Source of the DNA: JAENWH01 sp038248745
GTDB taxonomy: Bacteria > Bacillota > Clostridia > Peptostreptococcales > Anaerovoracaceae
DNA: 10,520 nucleotides
Assembly: GCA_038248745.1 (NCBI GenBank)
Contig: JBBRXC010000052.1
Span: forward strand, 1-10,520
Direction: 5' to 3'
Positions 1-5,822 of the stretch are shown here, one piece after another. Below the pieces are notes generated by a model. It ran no database searches. It was not told the origin of the DNA and saw only the letters and a program-made list of their open reading frames with translations. The translations under genes and the position numbers were made by a program. Positions within the stretch are counted from its first letter, which is position 1. Each line of letters opens with the position of its first letter.

Positions 1-449
1 CATGGGGAATTAAAATTAATAGAGTAGAAGTGAAGAATATTCTTCCGCCTAAAGACATACAGATTGCCATGGAAAAACAGATGAGAGCTGAAAGAGAACG
101 ACGAGAAGCAATCATCAGAGCAGAAGGAGAAAAACGTTCCACAATACTTGTAGCCGAAGGCCATAAAGAGTCGGTGATTTTAGAGGCCGAAGGGCAGAAA
201 CAAAGTGCCATTAGATTTGCTGAAGGTCAGTCCGAAGCCATTCGACTGGTTCAATTGGCAACGGCAGACGGTATTAAAATGTTGAATGAGTCCATGCCTT
301 CAGAAAAGGTTATCGCGTTGAAAAGCCTTGATGCCTTTGCCGCTGCAGCAGATGGTAAAGCAACAAAAATTATTATCCCTTCAGATTTGCAGGGACTTGC
401 CAGCATGGCAACGTCAATTTCAGAGATATTAAAAGACAATAAGGAGTAA
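1..449 (+). CDS. SPFH/stomatin-family membrane protein, C-terminal part (5' truncated by window edge)
   Basis: This is the C-terminal end of a stomatin/prohibitin-like (SPFH) protein of the QmcA/stomatin type. Such proteins form membrane-associated oligomeric scaffolds, often paired with an NfeD-like partner. The reading frame is open to the left edge (…WGIKINRVEVKNILPP), so the GTG at 30 is an internal Val codon and not a start. The segment resembles the end of the SPFH domain, then a charged coiled coil (MEKQMRAERERREA), then an 11-residue repeat built on AEG (Ala at codons starting 120, 153, 186 and 219), then the conserved C-terminal part ending in a variant of the KIIIPSDLQGLASM pattern. 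The stop TAA follows AAGGAG (441-446), which doubles as the ribosome binding site of mtaB. The family assignment is firm. The specific role is not, because the N-terminal membrane anchor and most of the SPFH domain lie outside the window. Confidence 0.92.
   Translation, partial: WGIKINRVEVKNILPPKDIQIAMEKQMRAERERREAIIRAEGEKRSTILVAEGHKESVILEAEGQKQSAIRFAEGQSEAIRLVQLATADGIKMLNESMPSEKVIALKSLDAFAAAADGKATKIIIPSDLQGLASMATSISEILKDNKE
114..251 (+). repeat. 11-residue (33-nt) AEG repeat in SPFH coiled coil
   Basis: Four AEG units occur at exactly 11-residue spacing (AEGEKRSTILV, AEGHKESVILE, AEGQKQSAIRF, AEGQSEAIRLV). The repeat is visible at protein level and only loosely at DNA level. Hendecad repeats of this kind are normal in stomatin/flotillin-type coiled coils, so it reflects the fold and not a recent duplication. 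Confidence 0.8.
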
Positions 450-457
450 AACTGTTT

Positions 458-1834
458 ATGAAGGTGGCATTTCATACTCTTGGATGTAAAGTAAATCAAT
501 ATGAAACAGAAGCCCTTAAGGAGAAGTTTTCTCAAAAGGGTTATTCTGTTGTCGATGAAAAAGAGTTCGCGGATATTTATGTGATCAACACCTGTACCGT
601 AACAAGTCTGGCTGATAGAAAATCACGCCAGTACATTAGAAAAATGAAAAAGGTGAATCCAGCATCTGTAATGGCTGTAACGGGCTGCTACGCTCAAATA
701 AGCCCTGATGAGGTGGCTTCAATAGAAGGCGTGAACCTGGTTGCTGGGACAAATGAGAAAGGTCGGCTGGTGGAATACATTGAAGAATATCTTCTTGCAA
801 ATTCAAAAAATCCAGATTCAAATGACCCAGATTCAAAAGTTCCTGATTCTAAATTTGTTGATTGTCACGTGAGAGCATATGAAGAGTTGACAGAATACGA
901 AGAAACCGGCATCATTACTTCCATGGAAAGTAAAACAAGAGCTTATATTAAAATACAGGAGGGGTGTAACAGATTCTGCTCGTACTGCATCATCCCTTAT
1001 GCAAGAGGACCTGTCAGAAGCCGGGGTTTAAGCGAGATTGTGAAAGAAGCGGAAACTTTAATTCAAAAAGGGTTCAAGGAAATTGTACTGACAGGAATAA
1101 ATACAGCATTGTACGGGATGGATCAGGATCAGGAAAATTCTGGGGTTGAGCACTCGGTTCAAGAAAATTATGGGGTTGAACAGATTATAAAAGAACTGAA
1201 CAATATTGAAGGTGAATTCAGAATTCGATTGAGCTCGCTGGAACCAACTGTAGTGAATAGAGAATATGTACAAAGGTTATTAAAATATGATAAACTTTGT
1301 CATCATCTTCATCTTTCAATTCAAAGTGGAAGTAATGAAATACTTCAAGGAATGAATCGAAAATACACAAGAGAAGATTACCTGGGAATTGTTGAACTGT
1401 TGAAAAATTTTGATAAAAGTTACGGTATTACAACGGATATCATTGCAGGTTTTCCTGGAGAAACAGAACAAGATTTCGTTGACAGCTTAAGGATTATAAG
1501 GGAAGTCGGATTCTGCAAAGTACATGCTTTTAAATATTCTAAAAGAGATGGAACCGCTGCTGCAGAGATGAAATCACCTATTTCGCCTGAAATCAAGAAC
1601 AGCAGAACAGCACGATTGATTGCTGAAAGTGAAAAAACTGCTGAAAATTTCTTCAGAGGATGTATTGGCGAAAGCCGCGTAGTGTTGACAGAAAACATTG
1701 AAAATAGAATGATTGTAGGCTACACAGACAATTATGTTAAAACTTATATTGATAGTGTTAATAAGGAATTACTTAACAAATTCGTCAAAGTAAAGATTGT
1801 TGGGTTGTATAAAGATGGCGTGAAAGGAGAATAA
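458..1834 (+). CDS. mtaB: tRNA (N6-L-threonylcarbamoyladenosine37-C2)-methylthiotransferase MtaB
   Basis: This radical-SAM methylthiotransferase converts t6A37 to ms2t6A37 in tRNAs reading ANN codons, in the cytoplasm. At 458 residues it is slightly long for the family. The N-terminal UPF0004 domain starts with LGCKVNQYE and has the three cysteines that bind the auxiliary 4Fe-4S cluster (C10, C46, C77). The radical-SAM CxxxCxxC motif is C170/C174/C177 (CNRFCSYC), followed by PYARGPVRSR. HLHLSIQSGS (283-292) and DIIAGFPGET (327-336) are typical core motifs. Residues from about 400 to the end form the TRAM RNA-binding domain. The pattern is MtaB-like rather than MiaB- or RimO-like. Two loops carry in-frame tandem repeats (residues 114-133 and 225-244) that account for the extra length. 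The start ATG has AAGGAG 11 nt upstream, inside the preceding stop region. The HIT gene follows after 2 nt, so the two are almost certainly co-transcribed. Confidence 0.95.
   Translation: MKVAFHTLGCKVNQYETEALKEKFSQKGYSVVDEKEFADIYVINTCTVTSLADRKSRQYIRKMKKVNPASVMAVTGCYAQISPDEVASIEGVNLVAGTNEKGRLVEYIEEYLLANSKNPDSNDPDSKVPDSKFVDCHVRAYEELTEYEETGIITSMESKTRAYIKIQEGCNRFCSYCIIPYARGPVRSRGLSEIVKEAETLIQKGFKEIVLTGINTALYGMDQDQENSGVEHSVQENYGVEQIIKELNNIEGEFRIRLSSLEPTVVNREYVQRLLKYDKLCHHLHLSIQSGSNEILQGMNRKYTREDYLGIVELLKNFDKSYGITTDIIAGFPGETEQDFVDSLRIIREVGFCKVHAFKYSKRDGTAAAEMKSPISPEIKNSRTARLIAESEKTAENFFRGCIGESRVVLTENIENRMIVGYTDNYVKTYIDSVNKELLNKFVKVKIVGLYKDGVKGE
797..856 (+). repeat. 15-nt in-frame tandem repeat in mtaB linker
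   Basis: Three clear 15-nt units start at 812, 827 and 842 and encode PDSND, PDSKV and PDSKF. A more diverged unit at 797-811 encodes ANSKN. The repeat lies in the linker between the UPF0004 and radical-SAM domains and keeps the frame. It looks like replication-slippage expansion in a tolerant loop. Confidence 0.8.
1130..1189 (+). repeat. 30-nt in-frame tandem duplication in mtaB
   Basis: Two adjacent 30-nt units (1130-1159 and 1160-1189) encode QENSGVEHSV and QENYGVEQII. The first 21 nt of the units differ at three positions, and the remainder has diverged more. The duplication falls in a loop between the LTGI strand and the RLSSLEP strand of the radical-SAM barrel, and it keeps the frame. 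Confidence 0.75.
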
Positions 1835-1836
1835 AA

Positions 1837-2178
1837 ATGGGGGCATGTATTTTTTGTATGATTGGAAATAAGGAAATCCCTGCAAAGGTTGTATATGAGG
1901 ATGAATACATTCTTTGCTTTCATGATTTAGAACCACAGGCACCGGTTCATGTACTTATTATACCGAAAAAACATATCGATTCATTGGACACGGTAACTGA
2001 GTCAGATGGAGAACTTTTGGCGCATATCCTGTTAAAAGTCAAGGATATTGCTTCAGAACTAGGACTGGAGAACGGGTATCGGTTGGTAAATAATTGTGGC
2101 GTAGATGGCATGCAGACCGTTAAACATTTGCATTTTCATCTTCTGGGTAAGAGAAAAATGATCTGGCCTCCAGGTTGA
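1837..2178 (+). CDS. HIT-family (HinT-like) nucleotide hydrolase
   Basis: This 113-residue histidine-triad protein of the HinT branch is a cytoplasmic enzyme; family members hydrolyse adenosine 5'-phosphoramidates and related aminoacyl-AMP species. The triad is HLHFHLL (H97, H99, H101), with the middle His the expected nucleophile. The family signatures CIFC at the N-terminus (C4, C7) and PKKHI (H46) can form the zinc site seen in many bacterial HIT proteins. The C-terminal WPPG is the standard HinT ending. The start ATG is preceded by AAAGGAGA (1823-1830), which lies in the end of mtaB; the gap between the genes is 2 nt. No convincing intrinsic terminator follows, only a T6 run at about 2186-2191 without a good stem. 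Substrate in vivo is unknown. Confidence 0.94.
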   Translation: MGACIFCMIGNKEIPAKVVYEDEYILCFHDLEPQAPVHVLIIPKKHIDSLDTVTESDGELLAHILLKVKDIASELGLENGYRLVNNCGVDGMQTVKHLHFHLLGKRKMIWPPG

Positions 2179-2211
2179 AGATAAGTTTTTTCAGCAATAA
2201 TGAAATATAAC

Positions 2212-2240
2212 TTGCTACAACGCTAAAATGATAGTATAAT
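2212..2240 (+). promoter_or_regulatory. Sigma-A-type promoter of rpsU-yqeY
   Basis: The -35 box TTGCTA (2212-2217) and a perfect -10 box TATAAT (2235-2240) are separated by exactly 17 bp. The start of transcription is expected near 2246-2248, giving a leader of about 68 nt before rpsU. This is a prediction from sequence only. Confidence 0.78.
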
Positions 2241-2249
2241 ATCAGCGTT
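2219..2249. promoter_or_regulatory. 6-bp inverted repeat flanking the rpsU -10 box
   Basis: AACGCT (2219-2224) and AGCGTT (2244-2249) form a perfect inverted repeat with a 19-bp spacer. It brackets the -10 element and reaches the expected transcription start. It could be an operator, but six-base arms are short enough to arise by chance, so the call is tentative. Confidence 0.3.
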
Positions 2250-2260
2250 ATAGGTAAATC

Positions 2261-2282
2261 CGTTTAGACAAGCATCTAAGTG
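2261..2282 (+). promoter_or_regulatory. Hairpin in rpsU 5' leader
   Basis: CGTTTAGA (2261-2268) can pair with TCTAAGTG (2275-2282) around the loop CAAGCA. The stem has eight pairs, two of them G-U wobbles. It ends 16 nt before the Shine-Dalgarno sequence. Such a leader stem could take part in ribosomal-protein feedback control, but the stem is modest and no known leader family was recognised. Confidence 0.4.
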
Positions 2283-2314
2283 ATTTTCAAATAAGGCAGG
2301 AGGTGAATTGATAC

Positions 2315-2494
2315 ATGGCACAAGTAGTTGTAAGAGAGAATGAAACTTTAGAAAGCGCTCTTAAAAGATTTAAGCGTTCTTGCGCTAGGGATGGCGTTAT
2401 GTCAGAACTTAGAAAAAGAGAACATTATGAGAAGCCAAGCGTTAAGAGAAAGAAAAAGTCAGAAGCTGCAAGAAAAAAGGCTAAGAAGTTTTAG
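2315..2494 (+). CDS. rpsU: 30S ribosomal protein S21
   Basis: The gene encodes a 59-residue very basic protein beginning MAQVVVRENETLESALKRFK and ending in a Lys/Arg-rich tail (…RKKAKKF), the standard form and length of bacterial S21. S21 sits on the 30S platform near the 3' end of 16S rRNA and assists translation initiation. The start ATG has a strong ribosome binding site, GGAGGTGA (2299-2306), eight bases upstream. It is the first gene behind its own promoter and is followed after 30 nt by yqeY, the same pairing as in Bacillus and many Clostridia. Confidence 0.97.
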   Translation: MAQVVVRENETLESALKRFKRSCARDGVMSELRKREHYEKPSVKRKKKSEAARKKAKKF

Positions 2495-2524
2495 TCGTAT
2501 GGCATAAAGATAGAGGTGTTTTAA

Positions 2525-2968
2525 TTGACCTTAAAAGAAATACTGGCAAATGATTTTAAAGAATCAATGAAAGCCAGAGATGCAATAAAAAAAGATACCG
2601 TCAATTTAGTTAGAGCTGCTATTAAGCAATCTGAGGTTGACAATAGAGTAGAATTAGATGAACAAGGCGTATTAGCAATAATCGCAAAGCAAGTTAAAAT
2701 GAGAAAAGATGCCCTCTCTGATTTTGAGAAAGCAGGAAGAACGGATCTTTTAGATGCCTATAACAGAGAAATCGAAATTTTAATGACTTATCTGCCAGCG
2801 CAACTTACTGTTGATGAAATAGTGGTGATTGCAAAAGAAACAATGGCTGAACTTGGTATTGAAGGTGAAAAGCAGAACATGGGGAAACTTATGAAAGCTA
2901 TTATGCCTAAAGTAAAAGGATCTGCTGATGGGGGAGACGTTAAAAAAGCCATAGAAAGTCTGTTCTAG
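2525..2968 (+). CDS. yqeY: YqeY-like protein (GatB/YqeY domain)
   Basis: This 147-residue protein belongs to the YqeY family, which resembles the C-terminal helical tail domain of GatB, the tRNA-binding subunit of the Asp/Glu-tRNA amidotransferase. The exact role of stand-alone YqeY is not established. Visible family features are the N-terminal DFKESMKARD segment, VNLVRAAIKQSEVD, EIEILMTYLPAQLT and, near the end, KQNMGKLMKAIMPKVKGSADGGDV. The start is a TTG codon with GAGGTG (2513-2518) six bases upstream. The next in-frame ATG is at residue 16, inside conserved sequence, so TTG is preferred. It is the last gene before a strong terminator. Confidence 0.93.
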   Translation: MTLKEILANDFKESMKARDAIKKDTVNLVRAAIKQSEVDNRVELDEQGVLAIIAKQVKMRKDALSDFEKAGRTDLLDAYNREIEILMTYLPAQLTVDEIVVIAKETMAELGIEGEKQNMGKLMKAIMPKVKGSADGGDVKKAIESLF

Positions 2969-2999
2969 ACATTCTAGGTGTTACATATGAAATTAAACG

Positions 3000-3030
3000 A
3001 GAGAGTGGATTATTCCACTCTCTTTTGTTG
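3000..3030 (+). terminator. Intrinsic terminator of rpsU-yqeY
   Basis: AGAGAGTGGA (3000-3009) pairs perfectly with TCCACTCTCT (3014-3023) around the tetraloop TTAT. The stem has ten base pairs and is followed by a T-rich tail (TTTGTTGT). It lies 31 nt past the yqeY stop. Confidence 0.9.
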
Positions 3031-3056
3031 TAATTTGCTGGAAATAAATATATAAT
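3028..3056 (+). promoter_or_regulatory. Sigma-A-type promoter of the phoH-ppdK operon
   Basis: The -35 box TTGTAA (3028-3033) and a perfect -10 box TATAAT (3051-3056) are 17 bp apart. The -35 box lies in the T-rich tail of the upstream terminator. Transcription should start near 3063, leaving about 33 nt before the preferred phoH start at 3096. Confidence 0.75.
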
Positions 3057-3085
3057 ATATAAAACGTAATGCGTGCATCAAGTTT

Positions 3086-3090
3086 GGAGG
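3086..3090 (+). promoter_or_regulatory. Ribosome binding site that decides the phoH start
   Basis: GGAGG sits five bases before an in-frame TTG at 3096. No Shine-Dalgarno sequence precedes the in-frame ATG at 3069, which would lie only about six bases after the predicted transcription start. The site therefore favours the TTG. Confidence 0.78.
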
Positions 3091-3095
3091 CAAAT

Positions 3096-4064
3096 TTGGA
3101 AGAAATAATAATTAGAATAGAAGAAGATGTTGACAGAGGTGAGATCTTTGGGAGTTATGACGCTAATTTAAAACTGATTATTGAGGCTTTTGAAGTGGGA
3201 ATTATTCAGCGGGATAATGAATTGATCATCAAAGGCGAGAATGGCGAAAATGCCCAGAAAGTGATTGAAGAACTTATTGGCATATTGAGAACTGAACCCA
3301 GAATTGATGTGCAAAAAGTCAATTATGTGATTGACCTTGTTAAAAAGGGTATTTCCTATAAAGATAGTAATATAAACAAGGATACCATTTGTTATACCCA
3401 TAAGGGGAAACCGCTGAAGCCAAAAACAATCGGACAAAAGGAGTATGTTACATGCATCCGGAAAAAAGATATGGTTTTTGGTATTGGTCCTGCGGGAACC
3501 GGAAAAACATACATTGCTGTTGCCATGGCCATTAATGCTTATAAGAACAAAGAGGTTCAAAAGATCATCCTGGCCAGACCTGCGGTTGAAGCCGGAGAGA
3601 GACTGGGTTTTCTGCCAGGGGATCTTCAGGAAAAGGTAGATCCTTACCTCAGACCAATATACGATGCATTATATGATATTTTGGGTAGAGAGGCCACACT
3701 GAGATTAAAAGAAAAAGAAGTGATCGAGATTGTTCCTCTTGCTTATATGAGAGGAAGGACGCTGGACAACTCTTTCATTATTCTTGATGAGGCACAAAAT
3801 ACAACCAAAGAGCAGATGAAAATGTTTCTGACAAGATTAGGTTTTGGATCTAAAGCCGTCATCAACGGAGACATTACGCAAATTGACTTGCCAAAAGGTA
3901 AAAAATCAGGGCTTATTGAAGTAATTAGTATACTTAAAAATGTCCCGGATGTTGACTTTTGCTTTCTGACTGATGTGGATGTGGTTAGACATGATCTGGT
4001 GAGAAAGATTGTTTTGGCATATGATCGGTATTACAAGGAAAACCCTGAGAGAAATGAGGAGTAA
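3096..4064 (+). CDS. phoH: PhoH-family ATPase
   Basis: This 322-residue PhoH-like cytoplasmic P-loop ATPase, related to the nucleotide-binding core of superfamily 1 helicases, has a cellular role in RNA metabolism that is suspected but not settled. Numbered from the TTG start, Walker A is GPAGTGKT (131-138) and Walker B is FIILDEAQ (227-234). Typical PhoH blocks such as LARPAVEAGERLGFLPGD, DPYLRPIYDAL and YMRGRTLDNS are intact. The N-terminal part shows the small KH-like region common in Firmicutes PhoH proteins. The frame also contains an upstream ATG at 3069, but the TTG at 3096 has the proper ribosome binding site, yields the usual family N-terminus beginning M-E-E-I, and leaves room for a leader. 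ybeY follows after 3 nt; in Bacillus the HD-domain gene pgpH would lie between them. Confidence 0.95.
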   Translation: MEEIIIRIEEDVDRGEIFGSYDANLKLIIEAFEVGIIQRDNELIIKGENGENAQKVIEELIGILRTEPRIDVQKVNYVIDLVKKGISYKDSNINKDTICYTHKGKPLKPKTIGQKEYVTCIRKKDMVFGIGPAGTGKTYIAVAMAINAYKNKEVQKIILARPAVEAGERLGFLPGDLQEKVDPYLRPIYDALYDILGREATLRLKEKEVIEIVPLAYMRGRTLDNSFIILDEAQNTTKEQMKMFLTRLGFGSKAVINGDITQIDLPKGKKSGLIEVISILKNVPDVDFCFLTDVDVVRHDLVRKIVLAYDRYYKENPERNEE

Positions 4065-4067
4065 GAG

Positions 4068-4520
4068 ATGAATATTATTTTCAGCGAAGAAACGATGCCA
4101 AGTGAAGCAATTGTCAACAAGCTAATTGAAGCAGCGGAATTATGTGTTCTTGCTGAGAATCTAGACCAGGAAAGAGTTGAAATAAGTGTAACCTTTGTTG
4201 GTGAAGAGGAAATTCGCGATTTGAATAAACTTTTCAGAAATATTGACCATATTACGGACGTTCTGTCTTTCCCACAATATGATAATATGGAGGAACTGCC
4301 AGAGCAAGGAATCATTTGTCTTGGAGATGTTGTCATTTGTTCTGAACAGGCACTGATTCAAGCGGATGAGCTGGGGCATTCTCCTGAAAGGGAAATCCTT
4401 TACCTTTTTGTTCACAGTATGTTCCATTTGATGGGATATGATCATATGGACAACGAAGAGAAAACGGATATGAGAGAAAAAGAAGAAGCAATTATGACTA
4501 AACTGGGCGCAGAAAGGTAG
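4068..4520 (+). CDS. ybeY: Endoribonuclease YbeY (16S rRNA maturation)
   Basis: This 150-residue zinc-dependent RNase is involved in 16S rRNA 3'-end maturation and 70S quality control. The metal site is HSMFHLMGYDH, giving ligands H116, H120 and H126 in the spacing H-x3-H-x5-H. The usual Gly after the first His is Ser here, a change I recall from other Firmicutes. The family blocks DLNKLFRNIDHITDVLSFP and LGDVVICSEQA are present. The start ATG has TGAGGAGT just upstream, overlapping the end of phoH. YbeY is known to work with Era, S11 and the ribosome, and era lies two genes downstream in the same operon. dgkA, commonly found next to ybeY, is not here. Confidence 0.96.
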   Translation: MNIIFSEETMPSEAIVNKLIEAAELCVLAENLDQERVEISVTFVGEEEIRDLNKLFRNIDHITDVLSFPQYDNMEELPEQGIICLGDVVICSEQALIQADELGHSPEREILYLFVHSMFHLMGYDHMDNEEKTDMREKEEAIMTKLGAER

Positions 4521-4525
4521 ATCTA

Positions 4526-4903
4526 ATGGAAAATAAAGAATTATATGGTAAAGCTGTAGAGGCAATGAAAAATTCATATGCACCATTTTCTAAGTTTACT
4601 GTAGGTGCCGCACTCCTGACAAAGGATGGAAAACTATTCACCGGTGTGAATGTTGAAAACTCGTCTTTCGGTGGAACAATCTGTGCAGAAAGAACAGCAT
4701 ATGTAAAAGCCATTTCTGAGGGCTACAGAGAATTCGATCGGATTGCCATCACTTGCAATGAAGGTGCCGCATGGCCTTGTGGCATATGCAGACAGTTTAT
4801 GTATGAATTTGGTTCGGATTTGAAGGTCATCACAGGAGATGATGAAAAAAATTTGAAAATGAAGACTTTACAGGAATTATTGCCTGAAGGCTTTAAATTA
4901 TAG
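4526..4903 (+). CDS. cdd: Cytidine deaminase
   Basis: This 125-residue homotetrameric-type cytidine deaminase converts cytidine and deoxycytidine to uridine and deoxyuridine in pyrimidine salvage. The zinc-dependent catalytic motifs are complete: CAE at C53-A-E55, with E55 the proton shuttle, and PCGIC with C85 and C88. The N-terminal SYAPFSKFTVGAAL block and VNVENSS (nucleoside binding) are standard. The gene starts 5 nt after ybeY, with a moderate ribosome binding site (AAAGGT, 4513-4518). Its place between ybeY and era is the classical Firmicutes arrangement. Confidence 0.96.
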   Translation: MENKELYGKAVEAMKNSYAPFSKFTVGAALLTKDGKLFTGVNVENSSFGGTICAERTAYVKAISEGYREFDRIAITCNEGAAWPCGICRQFMYEFGSDLKVITGDDEKNLKMKTLQELLPEGFKL

Positions 4904-4917
4904 AAAAAGGTGAAAAA

Positions 4918-5817
4918 ATGAAATCAGGATTTATTGGGATTATAGGAAGGCCAAATGTTGGGAAATCAACCCTTCTAAATGCAATCCTAGGCGAAAAAAT
5001 TGCCATAACAACAGATAAACCTCAAACGACGAGAAACAGCATCAGAGGGATATATACGCATTACGCAGAAGACAAAACCCAAGAAGATGTACAAATGATA
5101 TTTATCGATACACCGGGCATTCATAAACCCAAAAATAAGCTTGGGGAAGCAATGACTGGAATGGCAATCAATACTTTTAAGGAAGTGGAGGTTATCATTC
5201 TTATTATTGATGATGAACTTTCATCAGGACCTGGAGACAAATATATCTTAGAATTGCTTGATGAAGTGAAGACGCCTAAAATCCTTGTTATTAATAAGAT
5301 AGATCAGCTCGGGCCAGAGAAATTCAAAAGAATTTATGAGGAATACGATGCGCTGAATAAATTCCATAAAATATTTGGCATATCTGCACTTCAGGGTAAA
5401 AATGTCCCCGACGTGGTAAAAGAAATTGAAGGCCTTTTGAGTGAAGGCCCTATGTATTTCCCAGATGATATGGTTACAGATCACCCTGAACGATTCATTG
5501 TCAGTGAAATTATCAGAGAAAAAACACTGATGTACCTGAACGAAGAAGTTCCCCACGGGATCGCCATCGAAATTGAAAGCTACAAAGAAACAAAAACCAT
5601 AACCAAGATTGGCGCTGTTATTTATACTGAAAAAAAATCACACAAAGGAATTATTATCGGTAAAGACGGCAAAAAACTAAAAGGGATTGGCAAAAGTGCA
5701 AGAATAGAGATTGAAGCGCTTTTAGGTACCAAAGTATATTTAGAACTTTGGGTGAAAGTTAGAGAACACTGGAGAGACAGCGACTTTGCATTATCCAATT
5801 TTGGATATAGGGAATAA
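4918..5817 (+). CDS. era: GTPase Era (30S assembly)
   Basis: This 299-residue Era binds the 3' end of 16S rRNA and promotes 30S subunit assembly, usually at the membrane-cytosol interface. The G motifs are in order: G1 GRPNVGKST (10-18), G2 region around TTRNSIRG (37-44), G3 DTPG (64-67), G4 NKID (126-129) and G5 SAL (156-158). The C-terminal KH domain has IIIGKDGKKLK with the GKDG loop at 248-251, followed by KVYLELWVKV. Length is normal. There is a small acidic insertion (EDKTQED, 51-57) before the G3 strand. The start ATG follows AAAGGTGA (4907-4914), and the gap from cdd is 14 nt. Confidence 0.97.
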   Translation: MKSGFIGIIGRPNVGKSTLLNAILGEKIAITTDKPQTTRNSIRGIYTHYAEDKTQEDVQMIFIDTPGIHKPKNKLGEAMTGMAINTFKEVEVIILIIDDELSSGPGDKYILELLDEVKTPKILVINKIDQLGPEKFKRIYEEYDALNKFHKIFGISALQGKNVPDVVKEIEGLLSEGPMYFPDDMVTDHPERFIVSEIIREKTLMYLNEEVPHGIAIEIESYKETKTITKIGAVIYTEKKSHKGIIIGKDGKKLKGIGKSARIEIEALLGTKVYLELWVKVREHWRDSDFALSNFGYRE

Positions 5818-5822
5818 CGCTC

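Noticed and set aside
30..32. GTG as the start of a short SPFH-like gene
   Set aside because: The frame is open and conserved upstream to the window edge, so this codon is internal Val in a longer protein.
797..1189. CRISPR-like or mobile repeat in mtaB
   Set aside because: The units are short, contiguous without spacers and in frame with the protein; they are coding tandem repeats.
2179..2211. Possible terminator after the HIT gene
   Set aside because: A T6 run is present, but the only stem nearby (CTGG/CCAG with a 3-nt loop at the end of the gene) is too short and too far from it.
3445..3639. Overlapping + strand frame inside phoH
   Set aside because: It is an alternate-frame reading of the conserved Walker A region, with no ribosome binding site or recognisable protein.
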